Source: JAALLB01 sp964502215
GTDB taxonomy: Bacteria > Pseudomonadota > Alphaproteobacteria > Rhizobiales > Rhizobiaceae
Assembly (NCBI GenBank): GCA_964502215.1
Contig: CAZCUN010000002.1
Span: 1-64,000 of the forward strand
Direction of reading: 5' to 3'
Length of the DNA stretch: 64,000 nt
The notes beneath the pieces are model-generated. The model did not search any database and was not told where the DNA came from. It was given only the letters and a program-made list of their open reading frames with translations. Positions 46,209 to 54,836 of the stretch are shown piece by piece. Position numbers and translations under genes: made by a program. Within the stretch, counting starts at the first letter, position 1; every line of letters starts with the position of its first letter.

Positions 46209-47912
46209 CTATGTAGCTGGTATTTTTTGTAAAGCCCAGTTTATTTCTGGGTTATCATAAGCTTTTGTTTGAATAAGAATCTGCCAAGTTGGTTTTGGTT
46301 TAGGTAGCGTAGAAAAGAAAATACTTTCTGTAAGTTCAAGTTTAAAGCCAGGACAGTCAAATCGCCATTGCGCACCGTCTCTTGTTTCAAGCAAGCAAGT
46401 TTCTTGATTTGCACTTAGCGAAGCTTTTACATCAGGGTGAAGATGGAAGCGTAAAGCAACATTATCTTTTGTCGTGTAACGCATGTCACTTTTATTAGGC
46501 CCGCTAAACCATTCTTGCCCGTACAATCGATCGCCATTATTATCTAGGGTGAGAGATCTTTGATGGCGAATACCGAACTCTCTGACATAACCATCATGAG
46601 CCGCTGTTATTGTTGTTGATTGGTTTGTATCTTCTCGTGCGTAGTCAACCCTAATTTTATTGTAAAATACTTGCCCGCTAAGAGGCGTGTTTTCTGAACC
46701 AGGATTTTCAAACCGGGTCATTGAAGTATTGTTTATAGTTGCTGTTGAATGTGCATTGGTTGTTCTCCACACTTGAGAGGTTTGCTTGTCGTAATTTGCA
46801 GGAACGCCACAATTGACAATCAAAGTTGATAGACCGCTTGAAAATTCAAATGAAAGAATGCCAGCATTTGAGTCATTAGAAAGTTCGCCTTTCGGCGGTA
46901 GCGCCGTATCCATGATTAAAAAAGCATCGTTTAATACGGCACGTTGATACCCTGAATGTAAGGCGTCTTTAATTGGAGTTCCCATGTTTTCATCATAGCG
47001 AATCAAAGAAGTAATAAGCCCTGTTTCAGACACTCCAGCTCCATTAAATCGCGCAATGCTTCCATCACCATGACGGAAAAATCTAAGCGCTGGAAGTAAA
47101 CGCTCTATTGCATTTAAAAGCTCTGTAGGTGGCGCAACATCAATTGCTATAAAACCTTGTTTGAGAGGCAGTAGCTTTGCTAAAATTTCAGGTATCAATG
47201 CTGGGTTGCGTGATAGGTGTCCACCATCTGCTAATATTTGCTCACGCAGAATTTGGTCTAACTTGTTACGCTGTGAGACTAGGGATGTGGTATTTCCATT
47301 AAAGCAAATTGAGGCATATGTAAGTGCAAAATTTGCAAAAAGCATTGGCATGCCATTGGGAGAATCAACAAGCAGGCGACGTAATACTTTTACATGCTTA
47401 CCCAAAGAACGCATAAATATATAATGAAACTCAGGGTCGGCATTGTTCAATAATACAATCGAGTGCGATAGAAATGAAATTAGGCGTTTTGAAGTAGTTT
47501 CTATTTCCCAAGTGAATTTTGAAGCCTGCTCAGGATTTAGTTCAATCCAATCTCTGACGAGTGCGCGCGCATGACTGTCTGACAACGTGTCTTGATTTGC
47601 TGAAAAATGGCGCAGCCATTCAAAGCTGTGTAATTCTTTTTCCCAGAGTTCATTTTTTGATAAGATAGAAAATGGCGTTACGCCTTGGGAGTCAATTGTA
47701 AGTCCGCCCAGTGTATAATGTCCGCTGTAAAATTCTTGGGCTATTAAAGGATCCGCAGTTCGCAAATCATGGGGTTCAATAGTAAGTCTTTCAGGAACAA
47801 AAGAGTTAAATCCAGATACTGCTGTTATGCCAGAATAGATTTTACCTTTTAAATTTCTATAACCCCTGCCAATCGACAGTTTAACGGATCTAAATTTATC
47901 AAATATACTCAT
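46209..47912 (-). CDS. Heparinase II/III family protein
   Basis: A 567-residue protein of the bacterial heparinase II/III-like family. An N-terminal alpha-helical (toroid) domain (about 80-330, with HSFEWLRHFSANQD and PNGMPMLFANFALTYA) is followed by the C-terminal beta-sandwich domain (about 340-555). No signal peptide is present, unlike secreted polysaccharide lyases, and this subgroup is a conserved neighbour of purH and rsmB in Rhizobiales; the substrate is unknown and it may be a housekeeping enzyme rather than a heparin lyase. Confidence 0.88.
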   Translation of the reverse strand: MSIFDKFRSVKLSIGRGYRNLKGKIYSGITAVSGFNSFVPERLTIEPHDLRTADPLIAQEFYSGHYTLGGLTIDSQGVTPFSILSKNELWEKELHSFEWLRHFSANQDTLSDSHARALVRDWIELNPEQASKFTWEIETTSKRLISFLSHSIVLLNNADPEFHYIFMRSLGKHVKVLRRLLVDSPNGMPMLFANFALTYASICFNGNTTSLVSQRNKLDQILREQILADGGHLSRNPALIPEILAKLLPLKQGFIAIDVAPPTELLNAIERLLPALRFFRHGDGSIARFNGAGVSETGLITSLIRYDENMGTPIKDALHSGYQRAVLNDAFLIMDTALPPKGELSNDSNAGILSFEFSSGLSTLIVNCGVPANYDKQTSQVWRTTNAHSTATINNTSMTRFENPGSENTPLSGQVFYNKIRVDYAREDTNQSTTITAAHDGYVREFGIRHQRSLTLDNNGDRLYGQEWFSGPNKSDMRYTTKDNVALRFHLHPDVKASLSANQETCLLETRDGAQWRFDCPGFKLELTESIFFSTLPKPKPTWQILIQTKAYDNPEINWALQKIPAT

Positions 47913-47986
47913 AAAAAATCCGGGGCTAGTTAATTATCAAGAAATAGTAAGTGATTTACATTTTGAATGGTAGTGTTTGAATACAA

Positions 47987-49321
47987 TTATCGCTTGATAA
48001 ATCTACAAGCGAAAAAACCGTCGAGGCCACTGTAAGTATCTTCTTTATCACTTGCTAGATGAAAAGGTAAAGTACGTAAAGCGCCTTGGCCATTTACGGA
48101 AGATTCTAGGCCGCTGATTTCATTTGCTAGAATTGGATCTTTAATGAGATCATCAAAGTGATCGCTTGCCTTTGAAAATAGGTCTTCACCTTCTTCTTTA
48201 AGCATTGAGCAATTTGAAAACACAAAACATCCACCTGGCGAGAGAAACTCTTTTGCCTTTTCAAAAAGCTGGAATTGGAGTTTTGCAAGAGCCGTAATTT
48301 CTTCTGGACTTTTAGTCCATAAAACATCGGGATGTCGTCTGACTGTACCAGTCGAAGAACATGGTGCATCAAGTAGGATGGCGTCAAATTTTTCTTGAGG
48401 GTCATACTCAAGAATATCTGCTTCAATCAATTTAGCATTCAAGGATAAGCGGTCTAGATTATTTTGCAATCGTTCAAGCCTTGGCTGAGAGATGTCGACA
48501 GCGGTTACATCATAACCTGCATGGATAAGTTGTGCTGTTTTACCGCCTGGCGCTGCGCATAACTCAAGCACGCGCGCTCCTTTTTTTGCTTTTATGAGTT
48601 TTGAAGGTAAGGCTGCTGCTGCATCTTGTACCCACCACTCGCCTTCGGCATAGCCCTCAAGTTCTGTGATTGTACTTGTATTTGTTAAGCGCACTGAGCC
48701 GGTTGGTAAAACAAAACCACCCAGTTTTTTTGCCCAGGTTTCAGGATCAGATTTAACCGTTAAATCAACCATAGGTTCAAGGGCTACAAATTTTGAAATA
48801 TTATTGGCTTTTTCTTTGCCGTAGTCAGACCTTAATGCTTTTAACATCCAATTGGGTAAAGGGGATGTTTGAGCTGTCTTTTCTAAAAGGACTTGTTTTT
48901 CTCTGACCATCCTACGCAAAACGGCATTGGCCATGCCGCGAAATCTGGATGTGCGTTCATCATCACCAATAGCAGTTACACCAAGATCAACGGCTGCGCT
49001 ATCTGGAGCGTCAAGGAATAGTATTTGAGTTGCGGCAACATGCAAAGAATGGATTAAAAATCTTGCTTTTTTGGGTGGCGGTCTATCCATTACGCGCTTT
49101 AAGACAGCTTCGATTTGATTGTGTTTGCGAACTGCTGTCACAGCAATTGCACGTGCTAAGGCTTGGTCGCGTTGTTCAAGTTTTAAAAATTGACCAAGCC
49201 CATGGTGGCGATCGCATAATGCGTCAAGGTTGCGTCCATCATCCATAACACGGGTTAATAACATGGTTGCTATTAGCCGTGTTTTCAGGCCTGGTTTTTG
49301 TTTCAATTCGATCTGCCCCAA
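47987..49321 (-). CDS. rsmB: 16S rRNA m5C methyltransferase, RsmB family
   Basis: A 444-residue RNA cytosine-C5 methyltransferase. The NusB-like RNA-binding domain covers about 10-150 (RFLIHSLHVAATQILFLD), and the catalytic Rossmann domain has the SAM loop LELCAAPGGKTAQL, the catalytic Cys in LLDAPCSSTGTVRRHPD, and the second Cys in VFSNCSMLKEEG. The start shown is TTG 49321, which overlaps the end of htpX; ATG 49264 would cut into the conserved N-terminus. It follows htpX on the same strand. Confidence 0.92.
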   Translation of the reverse strand: MGQIELKQKPGLKTRLIATMLLTRVMDDGRNLDALCDRHHGLGQFLKLEQRDQALARAIAVTAVRKHNQIEAVLKRVMDRPPPKKARFLIHSLHVAATQILFLDAPDSAAVDLGVTAIGDDERTSRFRGMANAVLRRMVREKQVLLEKTAQTSPLPNWMLKALRSDYGKEKANNISKFVALEPMVDLTVKSDPETWAKKLGGFVLPTGSVRLTNTSTITELEGYAEGEWWVQDAAAALPSKLIKAKKGARVLELCAAPGGKTAQLIHAGYDVTAVDISQPRLERLQNNLDRLSLNAKLIEADILEYDPQEKFDAILLDAPCSSTGTVRRHPDVLWTKSPEEITALAKLQFQLFEKAKEFLSPGGCFVFSNCSMLKEEGEDLFSKASDHFDDLIKDPILANEISGLESSVNGQGALRTLPFHLASDKEDTYSGLDGFFACRFIKR

Positions 49322-50202
49322 GGTTGCAATGTATCATCTTGAGGTGGGTTATCTTCCATTGACCATTCGCTAGCAAGGCCTTCCAGTGCATTTATTCTGT
49401 TTTCTGTGTTGGGGTGGGTAGAAAACAAATTATCGCGTTTATATTTACCAAGCGGATTAATGATGAACATATGGGCAGTTGCTGGATTGCGTTCTGCAAT
49501 TTCATTTGGAATGCGGGATCCGCCCATGGCAATTTTTTCCAAGGCGCTTGCTAGCCACATTGGGTTGCCACAAATTTCTGCGCCACGTTTGTCTGCTGCA
49601 TATTCTCTAGTTCTGCTTATTGCCATTTGGATAAGGCCTGTTGCAAAAGGGGCAACAAACATCGCGATTAAACTTCCGATAATGCCAATGCCACCTTGAT
49701 TTCTGCCGCGACCAAAGAACATCGCAAAATTTGCAATCATCGATATTGCCCCTGCAAATGTTGCAGTAACTGTCATGATAAGCGTGTCACGGTTTTGTAT
49801 GTGGGCTAATTCATGCGCCATTACGGCAGCGACTTCTTCCATATTTAACGCTTCAAGCAAACCTGTAGAAGCTGCAACAGCGGCATTTTCAGGATTTCGA
49901 CCCGTGGCGAATGCATTAGGTTGTGGTGAATTGATAATGTAAACATCAGGCATAGGAAGATTGGCAGCTTCTGCTAATCTGCGATTGAGCTCGTAAAACT
50001 CAGGTGCGCTTTTTTCATCCACCTGAACTGCATTATGCATTTTAAGAACAGCTTTATGTGAATTCCAATAGCTGAAAAAGTTCATAGCAATCGCCATAAT
50101 AAAAGCTATCATCATGCCTGTTTGGCCACCAATCATAAGGCCTAACCCCATGAAAAGCGCTGTCATAAAAGCAAGCAATGCAGCAGTTTTTATAATATTC
50201 AT
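49303..50202 (-). CDS. htpX: Membrane-bound zinc protease HtpX
   Basis: A 299-residue M48-family metalloprotease of the inner membrane. Two N-terminal helices (about 5-45), the catalytic HEXXH in VMAHELAHIQNRD, two further helices (about 150-195) and the third zinc ligand region REYAADKRGAEI are visible. HtpX degrades misfolded membrane proteins and is often stress-induced. ATG 50202 follows AGGAAG. Divergent from the SDHAF4 gene, with 80 bases between starts. Confidence 0.96.
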   Translation of the reverse strand: MNIIKTAALLAFMTALFMGLGLMIGGQTGMMIAFIMAIAMNFFSYWNSHKAVLKMHNAVQVDEKSAPEFYELNRRLAEAANLPMPDVYIINSPQPNAFATGRNPENAAVAASTGLLEALNMEEVAAVMAHELAHIQNRDTLIMTVTATFAGAISMIANFAMFFGRGRNQGGIGIIGSLIAMFVAPFATGLIQMAISRTREYAADKRGAEICGNPMWLASALEKIAMGGSRIPNEIAERNPATAHMFIINPLGKYKRDNLFSTHPNTENRINALEGLASEWSMEDNPPQDDTLQPWGRSN

Positions 50203-50282
50203 AACGTCTTCCTGTTGTTTTTATGCTATTTTCTCACATATAGGTGGTGTAGGGACAAGCTAAAAGGCACGAAAAGTAAAAA

Positions 50283-50480
50283 ATGGCTGCAAACGATAAT
50301 AATAAAGATATTCCTGAAGCTGCAAAACGCGCATTAGCAGAAGCGAATGAGCGCCGTGAAAAGCAACAACAACAAAATCAGGGGAAAAAACCAGCCCCAA
50401 AAGAGATTATGGGCAGAGATGGTCCTGATCCCGTTCGTTTTGGCGACTGGGAAAAAGATGGGATTATCAGTGATTTTTAA
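50283..50480 (+). CDS. SDHAF4-like succinate dehydrogenase assembly factor (DUF1674)
   Basis: A 65-residue protein with the DUF1674 signature at its C-terminus: GRDGPDPVRFGDWEKDGIISDF, split here as GRDGPDPVRFGDWEK then DGIISDF. The mitochondrial SDHAF4 proteins of this family bind and protect the flavinylated SdhA subunit. The N-terminal 40 residues are a charged Ala/Gln-rich helix. The gene is monocistronic and followed by a likely terminator hairpin. Confidence 0.9.
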   Translation: MAANDNNKDIPEAAKRALAEANERREKQQQQNQGKKPAPKEIMGRDGPDPVRFGDWEKDGIISDF

Positions 50481-50500
50481 TCTTTAAGAAATTTGCTTAA

Positions 50501-50546
50501 TCAGACTGTCCCAAAAACAAACAGTTTTAAGTCTGATATATTTTTT
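50501..50546 (+). terminator. Probable terminator downstream of the SDHAF4-like gene
   Basis: TCAGACT (50501-50507) pairs with AGTCTGA (50530-50536), with an inner AAAAC/GTTTT helix, and T-rich sequence follows (to about 50546). It lies 20 bases after the stop at 50480. Confidence 0.6.
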
Positions 50547-50741
50547 GACATTTTAAAAGTGCTTCAAAATGAACAAATAGCTTCATTTATTGCTGATTTA
50601 TGAACAACTTACTCAAAATACCTAATAGCTGTTAATCGACTGTTTACTAATAAATTCTGAAAAACGCATAAGTTTCAATAAGCCTATGTAAATGGCACTG
50701 GTTTTTGGTCAGTTAATAAGAAATTGGCCTATCAATTGCAC

Positions 50742-50767
50742 CTCTCCTTGCAACAACGCATGGAGAG
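50742..50767 (+). promoter_or_regulatory. Hairpin that can hide the tadG ribosome binding site
   Basis: CTCTCC (50742-50747) is complementary to GGAGAG (50762-50767), which is the Shine-Dalgarno of the TadG-like gene starting at 50773. The 14-base loop is TTGCAACAACGCAT. It could tune translation, though a 6-bp stem is weak evidence. The rest of 50481-50741 holds the terminator and A/T-rich sequence with no ORF. Confidence 0.4.
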
Positions 50768-50772
50768 AAAAC

Positions 50773-52140
50773 ATGAAAATCGTATCTGAATTTTATAAAA
50801 AAGCAGCCTCTTTCAAAAAAGATGAGAAAGGATCTATCCTTCCACTTACTGCAATTTTGATTACTAGTCTTGCATTGGCTGGTGGTGCTGCAGTGGATTA
50901 TTCACGTTACTCAAGTGCAAAAACAATCATGAGTACAGCATTAGATGCAGCTATTTTGGATGCGGGTCAAAGATTGGGCGCCGGTCAGGTTGTCGATCAA
51001 AAGTTTGAAGATGATTTTAATGCATTTTTCCAGGCTAACATCACAGGTCGTGGTGGTTTTACAGATAACTATTCTATTGCAAGTTTTTCTGCGGACGCAG
51101 ATACAGGCCGTGTTAATGCAAGTGCAAAAGCAAATGTTGATACGACTTTAATGCGTATTGGTGGCCTTGAAACCATGAACCTTCAAACAACAAGTGGTGG
51201 TGTCTTTGAATCAAAAGAGACAGAAGTTACTATTATGCTTGATGTAACAGGTTCTATGCGTGGTTCAAAAATCAGAGCGTTAAGAGACGCAGCAGGCGAG
51301 GCTGTTGATATTTTATTGCCAGATGGCAATCAAACTCGCGGTACTCGTGTTGGGATTGTTCCTTATGCGTCATCTATTAATGCACATAAATATGCTAGAA
51401 GAGCAACACGTGGGAATGATAGAGTGCGAGTTGCATCAGCAGGTGCATTTTTAAATAACACTAATAATGTTCGTACAAATGGATGTGTAACCGATCGAGG
51501 TGGTTTAGAAGCTGCCACTAACGTATCGTATAGAACTGTTCCTGTTGGTTCTGACAGACGTTCACTTCAAAATCCTGTAGCAAGCCTGAGATGCCCAAAT
51601 TCTAGAGTTCTACCTTTGACAAACAATGCGAATGAATTGAAAAGAGAAATTAGAAATATGGAAGCAGCTGGTTTTACAGCTGGTAGCCTTGGCATTGCTT
51701 GGAGTTATTACATGCTTTCACCAGAGTGGAACAATCTTTGGAGAAACAGAGCTAATGAAGCAGGGCCTTACGGAGATGATACAAACAAAGTAGCAATTTT
51801 GATGACAGATGGTGTTTTTAATACTGCATATGCCAATATTAGTAATAATGCTACAGGTATAGCTGGTGATGTTAGGGGTGCATTTGCAAGTGAAGACGCT
51901 AAAAACAGCTCGCAAAATATATCTGCCGAGCTTTGCGAAAATATGAAGAACGACGGTATTACAGTTTATACAATTGCATTTGAATTGGATAATAATATAG
52001 CTCGTGACATTCTTGATAACTGTGCTAGTGACGATGTTGGAAGTGATATTTTCTTTTATCAAGCTGATAGTGAAGAAGAGCTGAGAGATGCATTTCGCGC
52101 CATTGCAAGTAACATTTCAAGCCTACGCCTTACTCAGTAA
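50773..52140 (+). CDS. TadG-like protein with von Willebrand factor A domain
   Basis: A 455-residue protein. A short basic N-terminus and a single transmembrane helix (about 25-45, in the TadE/TadG-like segment GSILPLTAILITSLALAGG) anchor it; the extracytoplasmic part has a TadG-type region with Ala-rich helices and then a VWA domain starting with MLDVTGSMRGSKIR, where DVTGS is the metal-ion-dependent adhesion site. It contains Cys residues likely to form disulphides. The rest of the tad/flp pilus locus is absent, so this is an orphan TadG. ATG 50773 has a GGAGAG site. Strong local A+T content. Confidence 0.88.
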   Translation: MKIVSEFYKKAASFKKDEKGSILPLTAILITSLALAGGAAVDYSRYSSAKTIMSTALDAAILDAGQRLGAGQVVDQKFEDDFNAFFQANITGRGGFTDNYSIASFSADADTGRVNASAKANVDTTLMRIGGLETMNLQTTSGGVFESKETEVTIMLDVTGSMRGSKIRALRDAAGEAVDILLPDGNQTRGTRVGIVPYASSINAHKYARRATRGNDRVRVASAGAFLNNTNNVRTNGCVTDRGGLEAATNVSYRTVPVGSDRRSLQNPVASLRCPNSRVLPLTNNANELKREIRNMEAAGFTAGSLGIAWSYYMLSPEWNNLWRNRANEAGPYGDDTNKVAILMTDGVFNTAYANISNNATGIAGDVRGAFASEDAKNSSQNISAELCENMKNDGITVYTIAFELDNNIARDILDNCASDDVGSDIFFYQADSEEELRDAFRAIASNISSLRLTQ

Positions 52141-52155
52141 GAACTATCGCTTAGC

Positions 52156-52180
52156 CAGCCATGCAATATTTGCATGGCTG
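52156..52180 (+). terminator. Hairpin after tadG
   Basis: A perfect 10-bp stem, CAGCCATGCA with TGCATGGCTG, around a 5-base loop, 15 bases past the tadG stop. There is no T-tract, so it may be a transcript-end stabiliser or processing site rather than a classical terminator. Confidence 0.5.
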
Positions 52181-52234
52181 ATATGAATGATCGGGACTCC
52201 TAAATTGCGAACTGATTATCTATATATTTACTAA

Positions 52235-52376
52235 CAGCGATAAACGCTGAACATAAATTTCAGAACTACTCCTCCTCCCAAGTTCTGAATATAAGGATTA
52301 GCTTTTTCCTCCAATTTTGCTAATCCGATCATATGAAGCTCGCCAGATCCTCCTCCCCTGGCGAGCTTTATTGTTT
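52235..52376 (+). ncRNA. Candidate Cuckoo (CcsR-like) small RNA with anti-SD loops
   Basis: Four hairpins in a row: CAGCG/CGCTG (52235-52249); a 9-bp stem 52259-52289 with loop containing CCTCCTCCC (52271-52279); an 8-bp stem 52295-52326 with loop containing TTCCTCC; and an 11-bp perfect stem 52336-52368 with loop CCTCCTCCC (52349-52357), followed by TATTGTTTTA as terminator tail. Loops with CCUCCUCCC are the defining mark of Cuckoo RNAs of alphaproteobacteria, stress-induced RNAs whose loops resemble the anti-Shine-Dalgarno. The plus strand is inferred because only there are the loops C-rich, the last stem has a T-rich tail, and the tadG transcript runs into it. Promoter not identified; it could be processed from the tadG 3' UTR. 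Confidence 0.7.
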
Positions 52377-52402
52377 TAAAGTGCTTTTACTTTCTTCCAG
52401 AC

Positions 52403-52437
52403 AAAAGAAAAGAGCCGCTCTTTTCAGAACGACTCTT
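52403..52437 (-). terminator. Terminator of the 28-codon ORF transcript
   Basis: On the minus strand a 12-bp stem (52426-52437 with 52410-52421, two G-U pairs) closes a GAAA tetraloop and is followed by TTCTTTT (52409-52403). It is one of the strongest terminators in the window and ends the transcript of the small ORF, facing the plus-strand RNA. Confidence 0.88.
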
Positions 52438-52465
52438 CGCGATTTTTACTTCCGAAAAAATCTTT

Positions 52466-52495
52466 CAGTTAACGCGGTCGTACCGCAGAAAACTG
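52466..52495 (-). other. Structured hairpin in the 3' region of the small-ORF RNA
   Basis: CAGTT/AACTG and GCGGT/ACCGC helices are stacked around an internal loop with a 3-base apical loop. It lies between the small-ORF stop (52497) and the terminator, as a module of a possible dual-function RNA. Confidence 0.6.
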
Positions 52496-52496
52496 T

Positions 52497-52583
52497 CTAG
52501 CGGAATGAAGCCTCAGTGAAGGCTGCTCCAATGTGAACTTCTTTCCCCTGGATCTCCCCAGAAACCATAAAATCACTCGACAT
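52497..52583 (-). CDS. 28-residue small protein with perfect ribosome binding site
   Basis: An ORF too short for routine gene calling: ATG at 52583, 28 codons, TAG at 52497-52499. The peptide starts MSSDFMVSGEIQGKEVHIG and ends AAFTEASFR; it is mixed-polarity with no membrane helix and no family I recognise. AAAGGAGGTG (52589-52598), complementary to the 16S 3' end over ten bases, lies seven bases from the ATG counted from GGAGG, which makes translation very likely. An in-frame ATG at 52613 would add ten residues but has no such site and coincides with the predicted transcription start. The gene is 70 bases downstream of acs on the same strand, with its own promoter-like sequence. Confidence 0.72.
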   Translation of the reverse strand: MSSDFMVSGEIQGKEVHIGAAFTEASFR

Positions 52584-52617
52584 TAGACCACCTCCTTTCG
52601 ATTCGTTAAACATGACT

Positions 52618-52648
52618 GATATGTTGCCATAGATAAAAAAATCGTCAA
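52618..52648 (-). promoter_or_regulatory. Probable promoter of the small-ORF RNA
   Basis: CTTGACG, the preferred alphaproteobacterial -35 form (TTGACG 52648-52643 on the minus strand), lies 17-19 bases before an A/T-rich ACATATC. The predicted start, near 52612, would give a 5' leader of about 29 bases and a transcript of about 210 bases. Confidence 0.45.
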
Positions 52649-52654
52649 GGTGGT

Positions 52655-54613
52655 TTAACTTTTATTTTGACGGTTCTCGATCAGATCATCCACTACTGCA
52701 GGTTCTGCAAGCGTTGATGTATCGCCTAAGTTTGAGAAATCGTCTTCTGCAATCTTGCGGAGAATTCTGCGCATGATTTTACCTGAGCGGGTTTTTGGCA
52801 AGCCCGGTGCCCACTGGATTGCGTCTGGTGCAGCGATTGGGCCGATTTCTGTTCGCACGTGAGTTCGGAGTTCTTTTTTCAGCTCATCTGTTGGTTCAAC
52901 TCCTGCCATCAAGGTCACATAGCAATAGATGCCTTGGCCTTTGATGTCGTGTGGATAGCCCACAACGGCTGATTCTGATACTGCGTCATGCGCGCCTAAA
53001 GCTGCTTCAACTTCTGCTGTTCCCATACGGTGACCTGAGACGTTGATCACATCATCAACGCGGCCTGTAATCCAGTAGTAACCATCTTCATCGCGTCGGC
53101 AGCCGTCACCTGTAAAGTATTTGCCTTTATAGGTTGAGAAATAAGTTTGTACAAAACGTTCATGGTCGCCATAAACCGTACGCATCTGGCCAGGCCAACT
53201 GTCTGTAATACAAAGATTACCGTCGGCAGCGCCTTCTAGCGGATTGCCATCATTATCAACCAGTTGAGGTTGAACACCAAAGAAAGGCGTTGTGGCAGAG
53301 CCAGGTTTTAAGTCTGTGGCACCTGGGAGCGGCGTAATCATGTGGCCGCCAGTTTCTGTTTGCCACCATGTATCAACAATTGGGCAACGCCCTTCGCCAA
53401 CAATGTTGTGATACCATTCCCAAGCTTCGGGATTTATCGGCTCGCCCACTGTTCCAAGAATACGAAGTGAAGACCGTGAGGTTGATTTTACAGGGTCATC
53501 GCCTGCTTGCATTAAAGCTCTAATCGCAGTGGGGGCTGTGTAGAATTGATTGACTTTATGTTTGTCACAGACTTCCCAGAAACGTGCAGTTGTTGGATAG
53601 TTTGGGACACCTTCAAACATGATGGTCGTAGCGCCATTAGCAAGTGGGCCATAGACAATATAAGAGTGGCCAGTAACCCAACCCACATCTGCGGTACACC
53701 AGTAGATATCACCTTCTTGATAATCGAAAGTATATTGGTGTGTCATGGAAGCCCAAACGAGATAACCACCTGTTGTATGAAGCACACCTTTTGGTTGGCC
53801 TGTTGAGCCTGAAGTATACAAAATGAAAAGCGGGTCTTCTGCGCTCATTTCTTCTGGCGGGCAATCAGGAGAAGCTGCGTCAACTACATCGTGATACCAG
53901 ACGTCGCGGCCTTCAACCCAATTGATATCGCCACCAGTTCGCTTCACAACGATTATGCTTTTAACGGCCTGACCGTCTTTAGCTGCAATTTCACAAGCGG
54001 CATCTGTATTGGCTTTTAATGGAATTTTTTTGCCACCGCGCAAACCTTCATCTGCGGTGATGATGTACTCTGATTGGCAATTGACTAAGCGCCCTGCAAG
54101 GGCATCGGGAGAAAAGCCACCAAAGACAATTGAATGCACTGCGCCAATTCTGGTACAGGCAAGCATTGCATAAGCAGCCTCAGGCACCATCGGCATATAA
54201 AGTGTTACGCGGTCACCTTTTTTAATGCCTTGTGCTTTCATGGCATTTGATAGTCGGCAAACGTGTTCATGCAGTTGTTTATAGGTAATGTGGAGATCGT
54301 CTGTTGGCTCATCGCCTTCCCAGATGATAGCTGTTTGGTCTCCACGTTTTTCTAAGTGGCGATCAATACAGTTGGCAGAAACGTTTAGCGTTCCATCTTC
54401 ATACCATTTGATAGAAACATCTGGATATTCAAAAGTTGTGTTCTTGACCTTGGTATAAGGTTTCATCCACTCAAGGCGCTTGCCTTCATCACCCCAAAAT
54501 CCATCAGGATCAGAAACACTACGCTCATACATTTCCTTGTATTTGGCTGCATCTGCGTGTGTGTTTTTGGTTGCATCCTTCAACACCGGATATGTTTTGC
54601 TTGCGTCTGACAT
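52655..54613 (-). CDS. acs: Acetyl-CoA synthetase
   Basis: A 652-residue AMP-forming ligase activating acetate. Motifs: LYTSGSTGQPKGVLHT (phosphate loop), YWCTADVGWVTGHSY, DTWWQTETGGHMI, and the C-terminal PKTRSGKIMRRILR with the acetylatable catalytic Lys. Length is standard. The ATG at 54613 has a strong GGAGGAG ribosome binding site, which is complementary over seven bases to the C-rich loops of the neighbouring candidate RNA. No actP or other acetate gene is adjacent. Confidence 0.98.
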   Translation of the reverse strand: MSDASKTYPVLKDATKNTHADAAKYKEMYERSVSDPDGFWGDEGKRLEWMKPYTKVKNTTFEYPDVSIKWYEDGTLNVSANCIDRHLEKRGDQTAIIWEGDEPTDDLHITYKQLHEHVCRLSNAMKAQGIKKGDRVTLYMPMVPEAAYAMLACTRIGAVHSIVFGGFSPDALAGRLVNCQSEYIITADEGLRGGKKIPLKANTDAACEIAAKDGQAVKSIIVVKRTGGDINWVEGRDVWYHDVVDAASPDCPPEEMSAEDPLFILYTSGSTGQPKGVLHTTGGYLVWASMTHQYTFDYQEGDIYWCTADVGWVTGHSYIVYGPLANGATTIMFEGVPNYPTTARFWEVCDKHKVNQFYTAPTAIRALMQAGDDPVKSTSRSSLRILGTVGEPINPEAWEWYHNIVGEGRCPIVDTWWQTETGGHMITPLPGATDLKPGSATTPFFGVQPQLVDNDGNPLEGAADGNLCITDSWPGQMRTVYGDHERFVQTYFSTYKGKYFTGDGCRRDEDGYYWITGRVDDVINVSGHRMGTAEVEAALGAHDAVSESAVVGYPHDIKGQGIYCYVTLMAGVEPTDELKKELRTHVRTEIGPIAAPDAIQWAPGLPKTRSGKIMRRILRKIAEDDFSNLGDTSTLAEPAVVDDLIENRQNKS

Positions 54614-54836
54614 GATATCTCCTCCAACCCTTGCAATATATAAGGGTATTTCTACTCCAAGTTGCCGTCTTTATAATCCCATCATAGGTGAAAGGTCTAT
54701 TCAACCATTGGTCTATGTGGAAGCTTATTCTCAACTGCAAATCTTAACGACTATGGTTAATTTCCGATAGTTAAAATTTTAACGAATTTCTGGTAATCTG
54801 ATGTTTGTTCCATTTGTATTGTGTAGGAAATTTAAA

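Noticed and set aside
16478..50767. Shared CTCTCC/GGAGAG hairpin at asd (16478-16500) and tadG (50742-50767)
   Set aside because: Loops and flanks differ, and only the tadG copy overlaps the start signal itself; a 6-base match can occur by chance.
52187..52207. Six-codon ORF (MNDRDS) between tadG and the hairpin cluster
   Set aside because: Too short to support and without a clear ribosome binding site; no DUF1127-like gene is present there.
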